A stretch of 36,376 nt of DNA from the NCBI GenBank assembly GCA_045546735.1, contig JAZQDJ010000099.1, positions 1-36,376 on the forward strand. Reading direction: 5' to 3'. The notes beneath the pieces were generated by a model. The model was not told the origin of the DNA and ran no database searches. It saw nothing but the letters and a program-made list of their open reading frames with translations. Made by a program: the position numbers and the translations under genes. Of the stretch, positions 7,629 to 15,623 are shown one piece after another. Each line of letters starts with the position of its first letter. Positions within the stretch are counted from its first letter, which is position 1. This DNA is from SVFI01 sp045546735. Its GTDB lineage: Bacteria > Bacillota > Clostridia > Lachnospirales > Lachnospiraceae.

Positions 7629-7904
7629 TTAACAAAAATCATCCTCTTCAATCACTTGTATTTCCAAGTAATCAAATTCTATCGTTTCCGCAAAGTTATC
7701 CTGATAAAAACGGGCACGATTATGATTTTGAAACTCTTTTATGTTTTTCTCAAGCCAGATCGGTCTGGATAAATCAAACTCACCTGCCACCTTATCAATC
7801 GCCGCAAACACCTTCTGCGTTCTCCGCAAGTTTCTTTCATCACAAACTACGGTATCTTTCATCATCCGGTTGTCTTTCCAAATCTTAGCCCATAAACGAA
7901 ACAT
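7629..7904 (-). CDS. Small conserved hypothetical protein
   Basis: A 91-residue soluble protein with a strong ribosome site (AAAGGAGG, then seven bases to the ATG) and its own promoter (7932-7960), so it is very probably expressed. Nothing in it matches a catalytic family I can name. It is basic at the N-terminus (RLWAKIWKDNRMMKD), has a helical middle with W and R residues, and ends in a strongly acidic tail, VIEEDDFC. I recall similar short proteins of this layout in Lachnospiraceae, but that is memory, not a search. It lies 78 bp upstream of the alarmone synthetase gene and reads in the same direction; a shared transcript is possible. Confidence 0.7.
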   Translation of the reverse strand: MFRLWAKIWKDNRMMKDTVVCDERNLRRTQKVFAAIDKVAGEFDLSRPIWLEKNIKEFQNHNRARFYQDNFAETIEFDYLEIQVIEEDDFC

Positions 7905-7931
7905 AGTTGCCTCCTTTCTCTTCCCTCTTTT

Positions 7932-7960
7932 ATTTTAATGGAACAAACCTGCATATTCAA
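7932..7960 (-). promoter_or_regulatory. Promoter of the 91-residue protein gene
   Basis: Minus-strand TTGAAT (7955-7960), 17-nt spacer, TAAAAT (7932-7937). Confidence 0.6.
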
Positions 7961-7988
7961 GCAAATAATGAAAAGAATAAATAATACC

Positions 7989-8017
7989 TTGACATTCAAA
8001 CCTTCTTGTTGTAGTAT
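7989..8017 (+). promoter_or_regulatory. Promoter of the hemolysin III-family gene
   Basis: TTGACA (7989-7994), 17-nt spacer, TAGTAT (8012-8017), followed by a dyad in the start region. Confidence 0.75.
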
Positions 8018-8032
8018 TAACTTGCATTTGAT

Positions 8033-8049
8033 GTAGTTTTTAAAACTAC
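8033..8049 (+). promoter_or_regulatory. Perfect inverted repeat in the hemolysin III leader
   Basis: GTAGTTTTTAAAACTAC: two 8-bp arms around one base, about 10-25 bp after the predicted transcription start and 24 bp before the ATG. Position and symmetry suit a repressor operator. As RNA, the one-base loop makes a hairpin poor. Confidence 0.5.
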
Positions 8050-8073
8050 TTGTTGTGAATCAGGAGGATGTTT

Positions 8074-8727
8074 ATGCAGATTACTTTGAGAGAGCCGGGA
8101 AGTGCACTCACACATTTTGTAGCTATGATTATGGCCATCGGCGGTTCGATTCCGCTTTTAATGAAAGCATCCGAATACGGCAGCATTTGCCTGATTGCGA
8201 TGTTCATATTTATTGCAAGCATGATTTTATTATACGGAGCAAGTGCGACCTATCATTCGGTCAACCTTCCTGCCGCGATTATTAAAATATACCGGAAAGT
8301 TGACCATGCCATGATTTTTGTGCTGATTGCCGGATCTTATACCCCGGTCTGTATTCTTGTTTTGGCACCGACACCGGGATATCCTTTGCTAATCGCCGTA
8401 TGGGCATTTGCCATTGTCGGTATTGCCGTAAAATTACTTTGGATTAACTGCCCGAAGTGGTTTTCGTCTATTATCTACATTGCTATGGGATGGCTTTGCG
8501 TATTTGCTTTCAGCCCGATTGTGAACAGTCTTCCAAAGGCTGCTTTTGGATGGCTCCTTGCAGGCGGACTCATTTATACGGCCGGCGGTATCATTTACGC
8601 CTTAAAACTTCCGATTTTTAATGCCAAACACAAATACTTCGGCTCACACGAAATTTTCCACCTCTTCGTCATGGCCGGAAGCCTTTGCCACTACATTTTC
8701 ATGTATCAATATGTCATTGGATTATAA
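8074..8727 (+). CDS. Hemolysin III/PAQR-family integral membrane protein
   Basis: 217 residues, about seven membrane helices. The ATG at 8074 is preferred because AGGAGG (8062-8067) lies six bases upstream; the ATG at 8068 abuts the ribosome site. Family signatures: SATYHS at the end of the second helix, DHAMIFVLIAGSYTP, and the C-terminal GSHEIFHLFV with the histidines that bind the metal in PAQR proteins together with the early His and Asp. The family includes YqfA/hemolysin III and eukaryotic adiponectin-type receptors. Bacterial members are proposed to be metal-dependent lipid hydrolases or membrane-homeostasis proteins; haemolysis is not generally shown. It is monocistronic, with a strong promoter and a leader dyad, and is convergent with galE. 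Confidence 0.88.
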   Translation: MQITLREPGSALTHFVAMIMAIGGSIPLLMKASEYGSICLIAMFIFIASMILLYGASATYHSVNLPAAIIKIYRKVDHAMIFVLIAGSYTPVCILVLAPTPGYPLLIAVWAFAIVGIAVKLLWINCPKWFSSIIYIAMGWLCVFAFSPIVNSLPKAAFGWLLAGGLIYTAGGIIYALKLPIFNAKHKYFGSHEIFHLFVMAGSLCHYIFMYQYVIGL

Positions 8728-8852
8728 AAACACCAATATAACTCCATCAAATTATAAATAAATGGATTTAAACACAAATTTTTTTGTTATAGATACTTCT
8801 CTTATCGCCACACCTCTCCGGCAACACATCCCAAAGATAAACAAATATTTAA

Positions 8853-8884
8853 AGGGCTATGAAACTTCTTTGTTTCATAGCCCT
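8853..8884 (-). terminator. Terminator downstream of galE
   Basis: A 13-bp perfect stem AGGGCTATGAAAC/GTTTCATAGCCCT with a 6-nt loop, followed on the minus strand by TTTAAATATTT. It is probably also a stop for the convergent hemolysin III gene, although the plus side lacks a good U-run. Confidence 0.8.
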
Positions 8885-8904
8885 CATCTAACTAACCCAA
8901 TGAC

Positions 8905-9921
8905 TTATTCTTCAAACCCATTCGGATTATTACTCTGCCACCTCCATGCATCTTCGCACATTTCTCTAATTCCGCGCTGCGCTACCCAGCCGAGTTCTTC
9001 TTTCGCAAGAGAGGCATCTGCATAATTTGTAGCAATATCACCTGCACGTCGCGGCTTTATTTCATACGGAACATCCACCCCTGTTGCCTCCTCAAAATTC
9101 TTGACAATATCAAGCACACTATATCCTGTTCCGGTTCCGAGATTGTAAATCTTAAGTCCCGGATTTTCTTTTAACTTTTCAATAGATTTTACATGTCCGA
9201 GTGCAAGATCGACAACATGAATATAATCTCTCACTCCCGTTCCGTCCGGTGTATCATAATCATTGCCGAACACTCCGAGACATTTCAGTTTGCCGACAGC
9301 AACCTGTGTCACATAAGGCATAAGATTGTTCGGAATACCATTAGGATTTTCCCCGATTCTTCCGCTCTTATGCGCTCCGATCGGATTGAAATAACGGAGC
9401 AAAATCACGTTCCACTCCGAATCTGCTTTCTGGATATCCATAAGCATCTGTTCAAGCATACTTTTTGTCTGTCCGTACGGATTTGTAATTTCTCCTTTCG
9501 GACATTTCTCTGTGACGGGAATTTCTGCCGGAGTACCGTAAACAGTTGCAGACGAAGAGAAAATAATATTTTTCACCCCATGGTTTTTCATCACATCAAA
9601 GAGTACCAGGGAACCTGTAATGTTATTATTATAATATTCCCAAGGTTTCTGTACGGATTCACCGACCGCCTTAAGTCCCGCGAAATGAATCACACTGTCG
9701 ATTTCGTTTTCATCAAAAATCTTATCAAGCGCTTCTCTGTCCAAGATATCCGCCTCATAAAACTTTACTTTTTTCCCTGTAATTTCTTCCACTCTCTCAA
9801 GTGACTTTGCGCTGGAATTCGAAAGATTATCTACTACTACAACCTCGTATCCTTCATTTTGTAATTCAACTACTGTATGGCTTCCGATAAATCCGGCTCC
9901 GCCTGTTACTAATACTGCCAT
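8905..9921 (-). CDS. galE: UDP-glucose 4-epimerase
   Basis: 338 residues. The ATG at 9921 follows GGAGG by five bases and gives the standard MAVLVTGGAGFIGSH start; an upstream in-frame start adds 28 residues with no homology. It is a short-chain dehydrogenase/reductase fold binding NAD: GGAGFIG at 7-13, and the catalytic triad S124, Y149 and K153 within SSATVYG and YGQTK, at the same numbers as in E. coli GalE. It interconverts UDP-glucose and UDP-galactose for the Leloir pathway and for exopolysaccharide or cell-wall sugar donors. It lies 28 bp after the UDP-sugar pyrophosphorylase gene, which would supply its substrate, so the pair forms a nucleotide-sugar module. Confidence 0.95.
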   Translation of the reverse strand: MAVLVTGGAGFIGSHTVVELQNEGYEVVVVDNLSNSSAKSLERVEEITGKKVKFYEADILDREALDKIFDENEIDSVIHFAGLKAVGESVQKPWEYYNNNITGSLVLFDVMKNHGVKNIIFSSSATVYGTPAEIPVTEKCPKGEITNPYGQTKSMLEQMLMDIQKADSEWNVILLRYFNPIGAHKSGRIGENPNGIPNNLMPYVTQVAVGKLKCLGVFGNDYDTPDGTGVRDYIHVVDLALGHVKSIEKLKENPGLKIYNLGTGTGYSVLDIVKNFEEATGVDVPYEIKPRRAGDIATNYADASLAKEELGWVAQRGIREMCEDAWRWQSNNPNGFEE

Positions 9922-9949
9922 TTTTCCTCCTACTGCTCTCCGACAGTTA

Positions 9950-11176
9950 CTACAAGGTAACTCCATTTTGTTCAAGGAGAGCACGCGCACTTTCCACGCT
10001 GTCAATTCCTTCTTTATTCTTTATCGGTGCAAATTCTTTTTCACGCACAACTTCATACGGAAGACAATCTCCCATATCATGAATCATATCAAGCACAAGT
10101 TGTTCAAACTTATATCCATTCGGTGCTTCAGGTTTTACCCTATTACCCGACTCATCCACATAAGCAATTTTCTTTTCCACACGATGAAGCGGAAGTTCAT
10201 GCGACATGATACGCTCAAGCTCACTCACGCGGAATAAATAGTTCAAAATTACGCCGAAATTATATACATAACCGCCGTTTTCATCTTTCTGGTCGCGCAT
10301 CTCCTCCGTGAGTTCATAATACTCTACAATAGACGGTTTTCCGTCCTCAAGGCACATAACACCAACCTTCTCATCCGGACTTGCCTTTGGCACTACCTTT
10401 GCTCCGACCATGCATTCTTCTTCAATACACGCTCCGACAAAAACCGGATCTGCAATGTTCTGCAGTACATTATCCACCGCAAACACATTCAGCCACTCAA
10501 TCCTCGTCTCATGAACAAGATCAAGAATCTTGCTGCGATCCATAGATACAAACCAACCACCGTTTCCGTTCGGTGATGTCGCCATCTTTCCTTTTTCTTC
10601 CAAAAAGACCTTGCCGTCGTAATCTACTGCCGGCGCCATCTCCTGTTTAAAAAAGCGGATATACTCTCCCGGATAACCGAAATAATTATGCGCTTCAAAG
10701 AAACTTACTGTCTCTTCATGATTTTTATCACTTGTCATAACAAACAAATAAATCGGATTACCCGCCATGTCTGTCACACGCATTAAATTGTTGATTAAGC
10801 ACTCAAAAATATACAGTTCTTTCGTCACACCGATATTGTAAACGCCCTTCGGTGAGTCAGAACCAAGTCTCGTTCCCATTCCTCCGGCAAGAAGAACCGC
10901 GCCCACTTTATTTGCACGGATAGCGTCTAAGCCGATCTGCGTAAAACGCTCTTTCTTCTCCTCTATCTCATCCAGTTGCATTGCTGCCAAAGGCTCAATT
11001 TTTCCCCTGCCGAGAGACTTCTTTCCGGAATTCAGGAACTTAATTACGGTAAAATCCGTCTCTTCAATCTGCGCCAGGAGATTCTCTTTCTCCTGCTGTG
11101 ATAATTCATCATAATATTTCAACAAATGTTCCTGCCCGATTTCTTTGAGCATCTCCAATGTCTTTTCATAATTCAT
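9950..11176 (-). CDS. UDPGP/UAP1-type UDP-sugar pyrophosphorylase
   Basis: 408 residues from the ATG at 11176, which has GAGG eight bases upstream; the longer forms start at TTG or an ATG too close to the ribosome site. It is a nucleotidyltransferase of the eukaryote-like family (UDP-GlcNAc pyrophosphorylase AGX/UAP1 and USP). Seen: a helical N-terminus (1-60), then the uridine-nucleotide binding loop around residues 95-112 (LLAGGMGTRLGSDSPKGVYN), NGNGGWF, and late NFGVILNYLF and KKIAYVDESG. It joins UTP to a sugar 1-phosphate, giving a UDP-sugar and pyrophosphate. The sugar (glucose or GlcNAc) cannot be told from sequence alone. Being 28 bp upstream of galE argues for UDP-glucose or UDP-GlcNAc feeding an epimerase. 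It is distinct from the bacterial GalU and GlmU families. Confidence 0.85.
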   Translation of the reverse strand: MNYEKTLEMLKEIGQEHLLKYYDELSQQEKENLLAQIEETDFTVIKFLNSGKKSLGRGKIEPLAAMQLDEIEEKKERFTQIGLDAIRANKVGAVLLAGGMGTRLGSDSPKGVYNIGVTKELYIFECLINNLMRVTDMAGNPIYLFVMTSDKNHEETVSFFEAHNYFGYPGEYIRFFKQEMAPAVDYDGKVFLEEKGKMATSPNGNGGWFVSMDRSKILDLVHETRIEWLNVFAVDNVLQNIADPVFVGACIEEECMVGAKVVPKASPDEKVGVMCLEDGKPSIVEYYELTEEMRDQKDENGGYVYNFGVILNYLFRVSELERIMSHELPLHRVEKKIAYVDESGNRVKPEAPNGYKFEQLVLDMIHDMGDCLPYEVVREKEFAPIKNKEGIDSVESARALLEQNGVTL

Positions 11177-11210
11177 ACGCATTTCCTCTTCCAAACTTAT
11201 TGCACGGACA

Positions 11211-12071
11211 TCACTTACTGTTGAGTGTTATTTTAACAACTTCGGGACGATTTAGCAAGCGCTGCGGAATTACACTGTTTCCAAGACCTGCGCTGACAAT
11301 CATTTTCGTTCCGTTTTCTTCATATAAACCCTTTGTATATTTCGGCAAAAATCCCTGATCCGGAGCAACAAAACCGCCGACAAACGGAATCCGGAACTGC
11401 CCGCCGTGTGCATGCCCGCTTAAAACCAAATCAATGTCATACCTTGAGTACGTAGGCATTCGCTGCGGCTCATGTGCCAAAAGAACAGTAAAAAGACTGC
11501 CATCGCCCTCCCTTGTTACAAGTTTTTCAAGCGTTTCCGCAAGTCGACTGTTGTAAGCAATCGTATCATCATCAACTCCCATTAGCAAAATACACTCTTG
11601 CTCATTCTTCACATATAAATCGATTGCCTCATCATCAAGAACCCTTGCACCGAGTTTTTTCAACCCCTGAAACAACGCATACGTGTCCGTATCCGACAAA
11701 TAATTATCATGATTTCCTGTTATAAAATAGACCGGCGCTATTTTCATCGCCTCTTCTACAAGCAAAAGTCCTGTTCCGACATCCGGCCGGTTACTGTCAA
11801 TCAAATCTCCCGTTATAACTATCATGTCCGGATTCTGCTCTTTTACATGCTTGATTAATCTCTTTTGATTTTCGCCGAACATTTTATTGTGCAAATCCGA
11901 AAGATGCACAATAACAAATCCATCAAAAGATTCCGGGATTTTTTCTGACGCAATCTCATACTGCGAAACAGTAATTGCATTATTCTCAAAATAACAAAAT
12001 ACTACGATTGCGACAAAAATGAGCAGGCCAATAAGAAGCCTCTTCATTCTCTTTTGAAATGTTTTCTGCAT
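11211..12071 (-). CDS. Membrane-anchored metallophosphoesterase (YaeI/YkuE-like)
   Basis: 286 residues from the ATG at 12071, with AGGTGA five bases upstream; a GTG three codons earlier lies inside that ribosome site. One N-terminal hydrophobic segment (about 12-30) anchors it, probably with the catalytic domain outside. The five calcineurin-type metal motifs are seen in order: HLSDLHN, TGDLIDS, TGNHDNY, LLAHEP and SGHAHGGQ. Together they bind two metal ions for phosphoester hydrolysis. Relatives YaeI and YkuE act on phospholipid-type or unknown substrates, so none is assigned. It lies 27 bp after asnA and 34 bp before the UDP-sugar pyrophosphorylase gene, with no terminator between. Confidence 0.88.
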   Translation of the reverse strand: MQKTFQKRMKRLLIGLLIFVAIVVFCYFENNAITVSQYEIASEKIPESFDGFVIVHLSDLHNKMFGENQKRLIKHVKEQNPDMIVITGDLIDSNRPDVGTGLLLVEEAMKIAPVYFITGNHDNYLSDTDTYALFQGLKKLGARVLDDEAIDLYVKNEQECILLMGVDDDTIAYNSRLAETLEKLVTREGDGSLFTVLLAHEPQRMPTYSRYDIDLVLSGHAHGGQFRIPFVGGFVAPDQGFLPKYTKGLYEENGTKMIVSAGLGNSVIPQRLLNRPEVVKITLNSK

Positions 12072-12098
12072 TCTTATCACCTGCTCTTTACATTCATT

Positions 12099-13109
12099 TT
12101 ATAAGAACTCTACACCATGTTCTTTCGCAAACTGCACGTCTTTTTCCGGCCAAATGGAAGCCTGAACTTCACCGAGATGTGCTTTTCTGAGGAAGAACAT
12201 ACAAATACGTGACTGTCCGATTCCTCCGCCGATTGTATACGGAAGTTCGTGATTTAACAGCGCCTTCTGGAACGGAAGATCAGCTCTTTCCGGACATCCT
12301 GCCTTCTCAAGCTGCTCCATAAGAGACTGTTCATCCACGCGGATACCCATAGACGAAAGTTCAAGTGCAATATCTAAAACCGGGTAGTATACAATAATAT
12401 CACCGTTCAACTGCCAGTCATCATAGTCCGGAGCTCTTCCGTCATGCGGCTTTCCGGAAGCAAGCTTATCACCGATTTTCATAATAAATACCGCACCATA
12501 CTCCTTAGCCGCTGCTGTTTCACGTTCTTTCGCCGTAAAATCAGGATAGCGGTCCTCGAGTTCCTGTGTTGTCACAAATGTGATTTCTTCCGGAAGGAAG
12601 CATTCCACATATTGATACGTATTCGCCATATATTTTTCTGTGACACGAAGCGCCTCATAAACAGATTTTACTACATCGCGGAGCGTTTCCTCATTGCGGT
12701 CTTCCTTGCGGATTACTTTTTCCCAGTCCCATTGATCTACATAAATAGAATGAATATTATCTGTTTCCTCATCACGACGGATGGCATTCATGTCTGTATA
12801 AAGTCCTTCTCCGACTTCAAAACCGTAATTGCGAAGTGCCAATCTTTTCCACTTTGCAAGTGAATGAACGATTTCAACTTCTTCTCCGTCCTGTTCTAAA
12901 ATATCAAATCTGACCGGTCTTTCCACACCGTTTAAATTGTCATTCAATCCCGAGTTCGCACCTACAAAAAGCGGCGCTGACACACGGCTTAAATTCAGCT
13001 GCGTAATAAGCTCTCTCTGAAAAAAGTCTTTTACTTTCTTAATTGCTTTTTCTGTCTCTTTGATATTGAGGGACGGTTTATAGCCCTCCGGAATTACAAT
13101 CCGGCTCAT
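12099..13109 (-). CDS. asnA: Aspartate--ammonia ligase (asparagine synthetase A)
   Basis: 336 residues, the usual AsnA length. This ammonia-dependent enzyme makes asparagine from aspartate and ATP and resembles a class II aminoacyl-tRNA synthetase core. Seen: the conserved opening FFQRELITQLNLSRVSAPLF, the DLNGVERPV-like segment NDNLNGVERPVRFD, HSLAKWKRLAL, VDQWDWEKVI, the substrate region DGRAPDYDDWQLNGD, and the class II motif-3-like IGGGIGQSRICMFFL. The start has GGAGGAAAGAAAG before the ATG. It lies 50 bp downstream of asnS; a small GCCGC/GCGGC hairpin at 13131-13143 between them has no U-run, so the two are likely cotranscribed. Asparagine synthesis and its loading onto tRNA are thus adjacent. 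Confidence 0.96.
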   Translation of the reverse strand: MSRIVIPEGYKPSLNIKETEKAIKKVKDFFQRELITQLNLSRVSAPLFVGANSGLNDNLNGVERPVRFDILEQDGEEVEIVHSLAKWKRLALRNYGFEVGEGLYTDMNAIRRDEETDNIHSIYVDQWDWEKVIRKEDRNEETLRDVVKSVYEALRVTEKYMANTYQYVECFLPEEITFVTTQELEDRYPDFTAKERETAAAKEYGAVFIMKIGDKLASGKPHDGRAPDYDDWQLNGDIIVYYPVLDIALELSSMGIRVDEQSLMEQLEKAGCPERADLPFQKALLNHELPYTIGGGIGQSRICMFFLRKAHLGEVQASIWPEKDVQFAKEHGVEFL

Positions 13110-13159
13110 CTTTCTTTCCTCCTGCCTATTGCCGCTTAGCGGCTATTTTACCCGACAGC

Positions 13160-14551
13160 TTACAGTTCACAGTTGTTTACTGTTCTCGGGAACGGAAGTA
13201 CGTCACGGATATTGCCCATACCTGTCAGGTACATGACGCAGCGCTCGAAACCAAGTCCGAAACCTGCATGTCTTGCACTACCGTATTTACGTAAATCCAA
13301 ATAAAAATCATAATCTTCCGGATTTAAGTCAAGCTCTTTCATACGCGTAAGAAGTGTGTCATAATCATCTTCACGCTGACTTCCTCCGATAATCTCACCG
13401 ATACCCGGAACAAGACAATCCATCGCTGCCACTGTCTTTCCGTCTTCGTTGAGTTTCATATAGAATGCTTTAATCTCCTTCGGATAATCCGTTACAAATA
13501 CAGGTCTTCCGAATTCTTTCTCTGTCAGATAACGCTCATGCTCTGTCTGAAGGTCACATCCCCATGAAACTTTATACTCAAATTCATCATTGTGTTTCTC
13601 TAATATCTTTATGGCGTCAGTGTATGTCACATGACCGAAATCGGAATTCATGACATGTGTCAGTCTCTCAATCAGACCTTTATCCACAAACTGATTAAAG
13701 AAAGCCATCTCTTCCGGTGCATTTTCAAGCACGTAACGGATGATATATTTAATCATGCTCTCTGCCAAAATCATATCGTCCTTCAAATCCGCAAATGCAA
13801 TTTCCGGCTCAATCATCCAAAACTCTGCTGCATGTCTTGTCGTATTGGAATTCTCTGCACGGAACGTCGGTCCGAAGGTATAAATATTCTTAAACGCCAT
13901 CGCATAAGTCTCACCGTTCAGCTGTCCGCTTACCGTAAGATTTGTCGATTTACCGAAGAAATCCTGCGAGAAATCTACGCTACCGTCTTCCTTCTTCGGA
14001 AGGTCATTTAAATTCATCGTCGTTACCTGGAACATCTCGCCCGCACCTTCACAGTCACTTCCTGTGATAATCGGTGTATGCACGTACACAAAATCTCTCT
14101 CCTGGAAGAATTTGTGAATTGCATAAGCTGCAAGTGAACGCACACGGAACACTGCCTCAAATGTATTTGTTCTCGGACGCAGATGAGAAATTGTTCTCAG
14201 ATACTCAAATGTATTTCTCTTTTTCTGAAGCGGATAATCCGGTGTCGAAACACCTTCGATAAGAACTTCAGATGCCTGAATCTCGAATTTCTGCTTCGCC
14301 TGCGGTGTCGGTGTCACAACTCCTTTTACAATAAGAGCTGCACCTACATTTAATTTATTAATATCATTAAAATTGGCAAGAGCATCGGAATACACGACCT
14401 GAATCGGCTCAAAAAACGTTCCGTCATTGATTACAAGAAATCCGAACGTCTTGCTGTCACGCTTGCTTCGAAGCCATCCTCCGATGGTTACCTCCTTATT
14501 TAAATACTCTTCTTCTTTCCGATATAAATCTCTGATATTTACTAAATCCAT
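13160..14551 (-). CDS. asnS: Asparagine--tRNA ligase
   Basis: A 463-residue class II aminoacyl-tRNA synthetase. It has an N-terminal OB-fold anticodon-binding domain (about 1-110, with TIGGWLRSKRDSKTFGFLVI) and a catalytic domain with motif 2 (TFRAENSNTTRHAAEFWMIEPE) and motif 3 (GFGLGFERCVMYLTG). Asn-type rather than Asp-type features include NSNTTRH in motif 2. It charges tRNA-Asn with asparagine and ATP. The ribosome site AAGGAG precedes the ATG. No T-box leader is seen in the 57-bp gap to the upstream gene, which is notable because many clostridial asn genes have one. It is followed directly by asnA. Confidence 0.95.
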   Translation of the reverse strand: MDLVNIRDLYRKEEEYLNKEVTIGGWLRSKRDSKTFGFLVINDGTFFEPIQVVYSDALANFNDINKLNVGAALIVKGVVTPTPQAKQKFEIQASEVLIEGVSTPDYPLQKKRNTFEYLRTISHLRPRTNTFEAVFRVRSLAAYAIHKFFQERDFVYVHTPIITGSDCEGAGEMFQVTTMNLNDLPKKEDGSVDFSQDFFGKSTNLTVSGQLNGETYAMAFKNIYTFGPTFRAENSNTTRHAAEFWMIEPEIAFADLKDDMILAESMIKYIIRYVLENAPEEMAFFNQFVDKGLIERLTHVMNSDFGHVTYTDAIKILEKHNDEFEYKVSWGCDLQTEHERYLTEKEFGRPVFVTDYPKEIKAFYMKLNEDGKTVAAMDCLVPGIGEIIGGSQREDDYDTLLTRMKELDLNPEDYDFYLDLRKYGSARHAGFGLGFERCVMYLTGMGNIRDVLPFPRTVNNCEL

Positions 14552-14608
14552 CGATTTTTACTCCTTTTTTCGTGTCCGTTTTTAACCACAAAGGTGATTA
14601 TATCGCAT

Positions 14609-15607
14609 TTATTTTGTTTTTACAACCACCGCTTTGCTGAATGGTCCATAGATTTTCTTATTATTTACTTTTTTATATGCACGCACTTTGAAGTAGTACT
14701 TTTCTTTTGACTGCAGATTCTTAATCTTGTAAGATGTCCGATTTGCAGAAGTCAGTGTTTTGGCTTTTTCATATTTGCCGTTTTTCTCCGGTCCAACCCA
14801 AATTTCGTAACCTTTTCCGCTGCGCTTGCTCCACTTTAAAGTAACCGTTGTCTTTGTCACCTTTTTGACTTTTAAATTTTTTACTTTTGCCGGCGCTTTT
14901 ACACCTATTGTCACCGGAATTTTAACTGTTTTTCCACAATATTTAACCTTAATCACCTGATATCCGGTCTGATTCGGATTATATCCGCTGCACATTTCTC
15001 TAATCACCGGTACATAACCGACACCGTGATCATTACAGCGCACTATTAAGTAACGGTTCATTTGATTAATCGTAGTCCCAATCGGATAATTTGCCGTTCC
15101 TATATCATTCGCTTTTACCGTCTTAAGACTACAGCCTCCGACAAAGATTTGAACCCAATTCTTTCCGTAGCTGCCGCCTGTGCAATATCCGACACCCATG
15201 TGGCTGTAACCGTCCGAAAGAATATTTCCTCTGTGTCCCGGACTGTTCATCCAGCCTTCCATTACATGACCCGGGCTTGTATATCCGGCCGCAATATTTT
15301 CCCCCGCACACATGTAATCAATTCCCTCATCACGAATTGCCGAAAAACAGGTCGTTCCGTCAGGCCGTGTGTGCGAAAAGTAATAAGAAATCTCCTCTGC
15401 GCGTACACCCGCCGCTCTTTGAATAGCGCGGAACATGCTGACAGGCTCCAGTCCCTGCGCAATCCTTTCCCTATTCACAATTTTAAGTACCTTCCATTCA
15501 TTACCATTGGAAATCTTCTCATAAGGCTCTGTTGCACATACATCTTTTGCCATACACAGCACAAACATCATAACCAACAGCGACAAAAATAACTTCTTCA
15601 TCTTCAT
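14609..15607 (-). CDS. Secreted CAP-domain protein with C-terminal fibronectin type III domain
   Basis: 332 residues. A clear signal peptide (about 1-25, ending near CATE) is followed by a CAP/SCP domain (about 40-165) with IVNRERIAQGLEPV, SHTRPDGTTCF, CAGENIAAGY and GWMNSPGHRGNIL, which are the diagnostic CAP motifs including the His and Glu of the central cavity. A short beta region (175-235) precedes a fibronectin type III domain (about 238-332, PAKVKNLKVKKVTKTTVTL, then W and Y core residues). Bacterial CAP proteins are extracellular; roles in sporulation, lipid binding or proteolysis have been proposed, none assignable here. The tail is lysine-rich, which may help cell-wall binding. It lies 16 bp after the AlkD-like gene. 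Confidence 0.87.
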   Translation of the reverse strand: MKMKKLFLSLLVMMFVLCMAKDVCATEPYEKISNGNEWKVLKIVNRERIAQGLEPVSMFRAIQRAAGVRAEEISYYFSHTRPDGTTCFSAIRDEGIDYMCAGENIAAGYTSPGHVMEGWMNSPGHRGNILSDGYSHMGVGYCTGGSYGKNWVQIFVGGCSLKTVKANDIGTANYPIGTTINQMNRYLIVRCNDHGVGYVPVIREMCSGYNPNQTGYQVIKVKYCGKTVKIPVTIGVKAPAKVKNLKVKKVTKTTVTLKWSKRSGKGYEIWVGPEKNGKYEKAKTLTSANRTSYKIKNLQSKEKYYFKVRAYKKVNNKKIYGPFSKAVVVKTK

Positions 15608-15623
15608 CGAAATAACCCTCCCT

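Noticed and set aside
8762..9025. 87-codon plus-strand frame after the hemolysin III gene
   Set aside because: It runs through the galE terminator into antisense galE and has no ribosome site.
13131..13143. Terminator between asnS and asnA
   Set aside because: Only a 5-bp stem with no U-run; more likely neutral or a processing site.
14552..14608. T-box upstream of asnS
   Set aside because: The gap is only 57 bp, too short for a T-box, and the conserved T-box bulge sequence is not seen.
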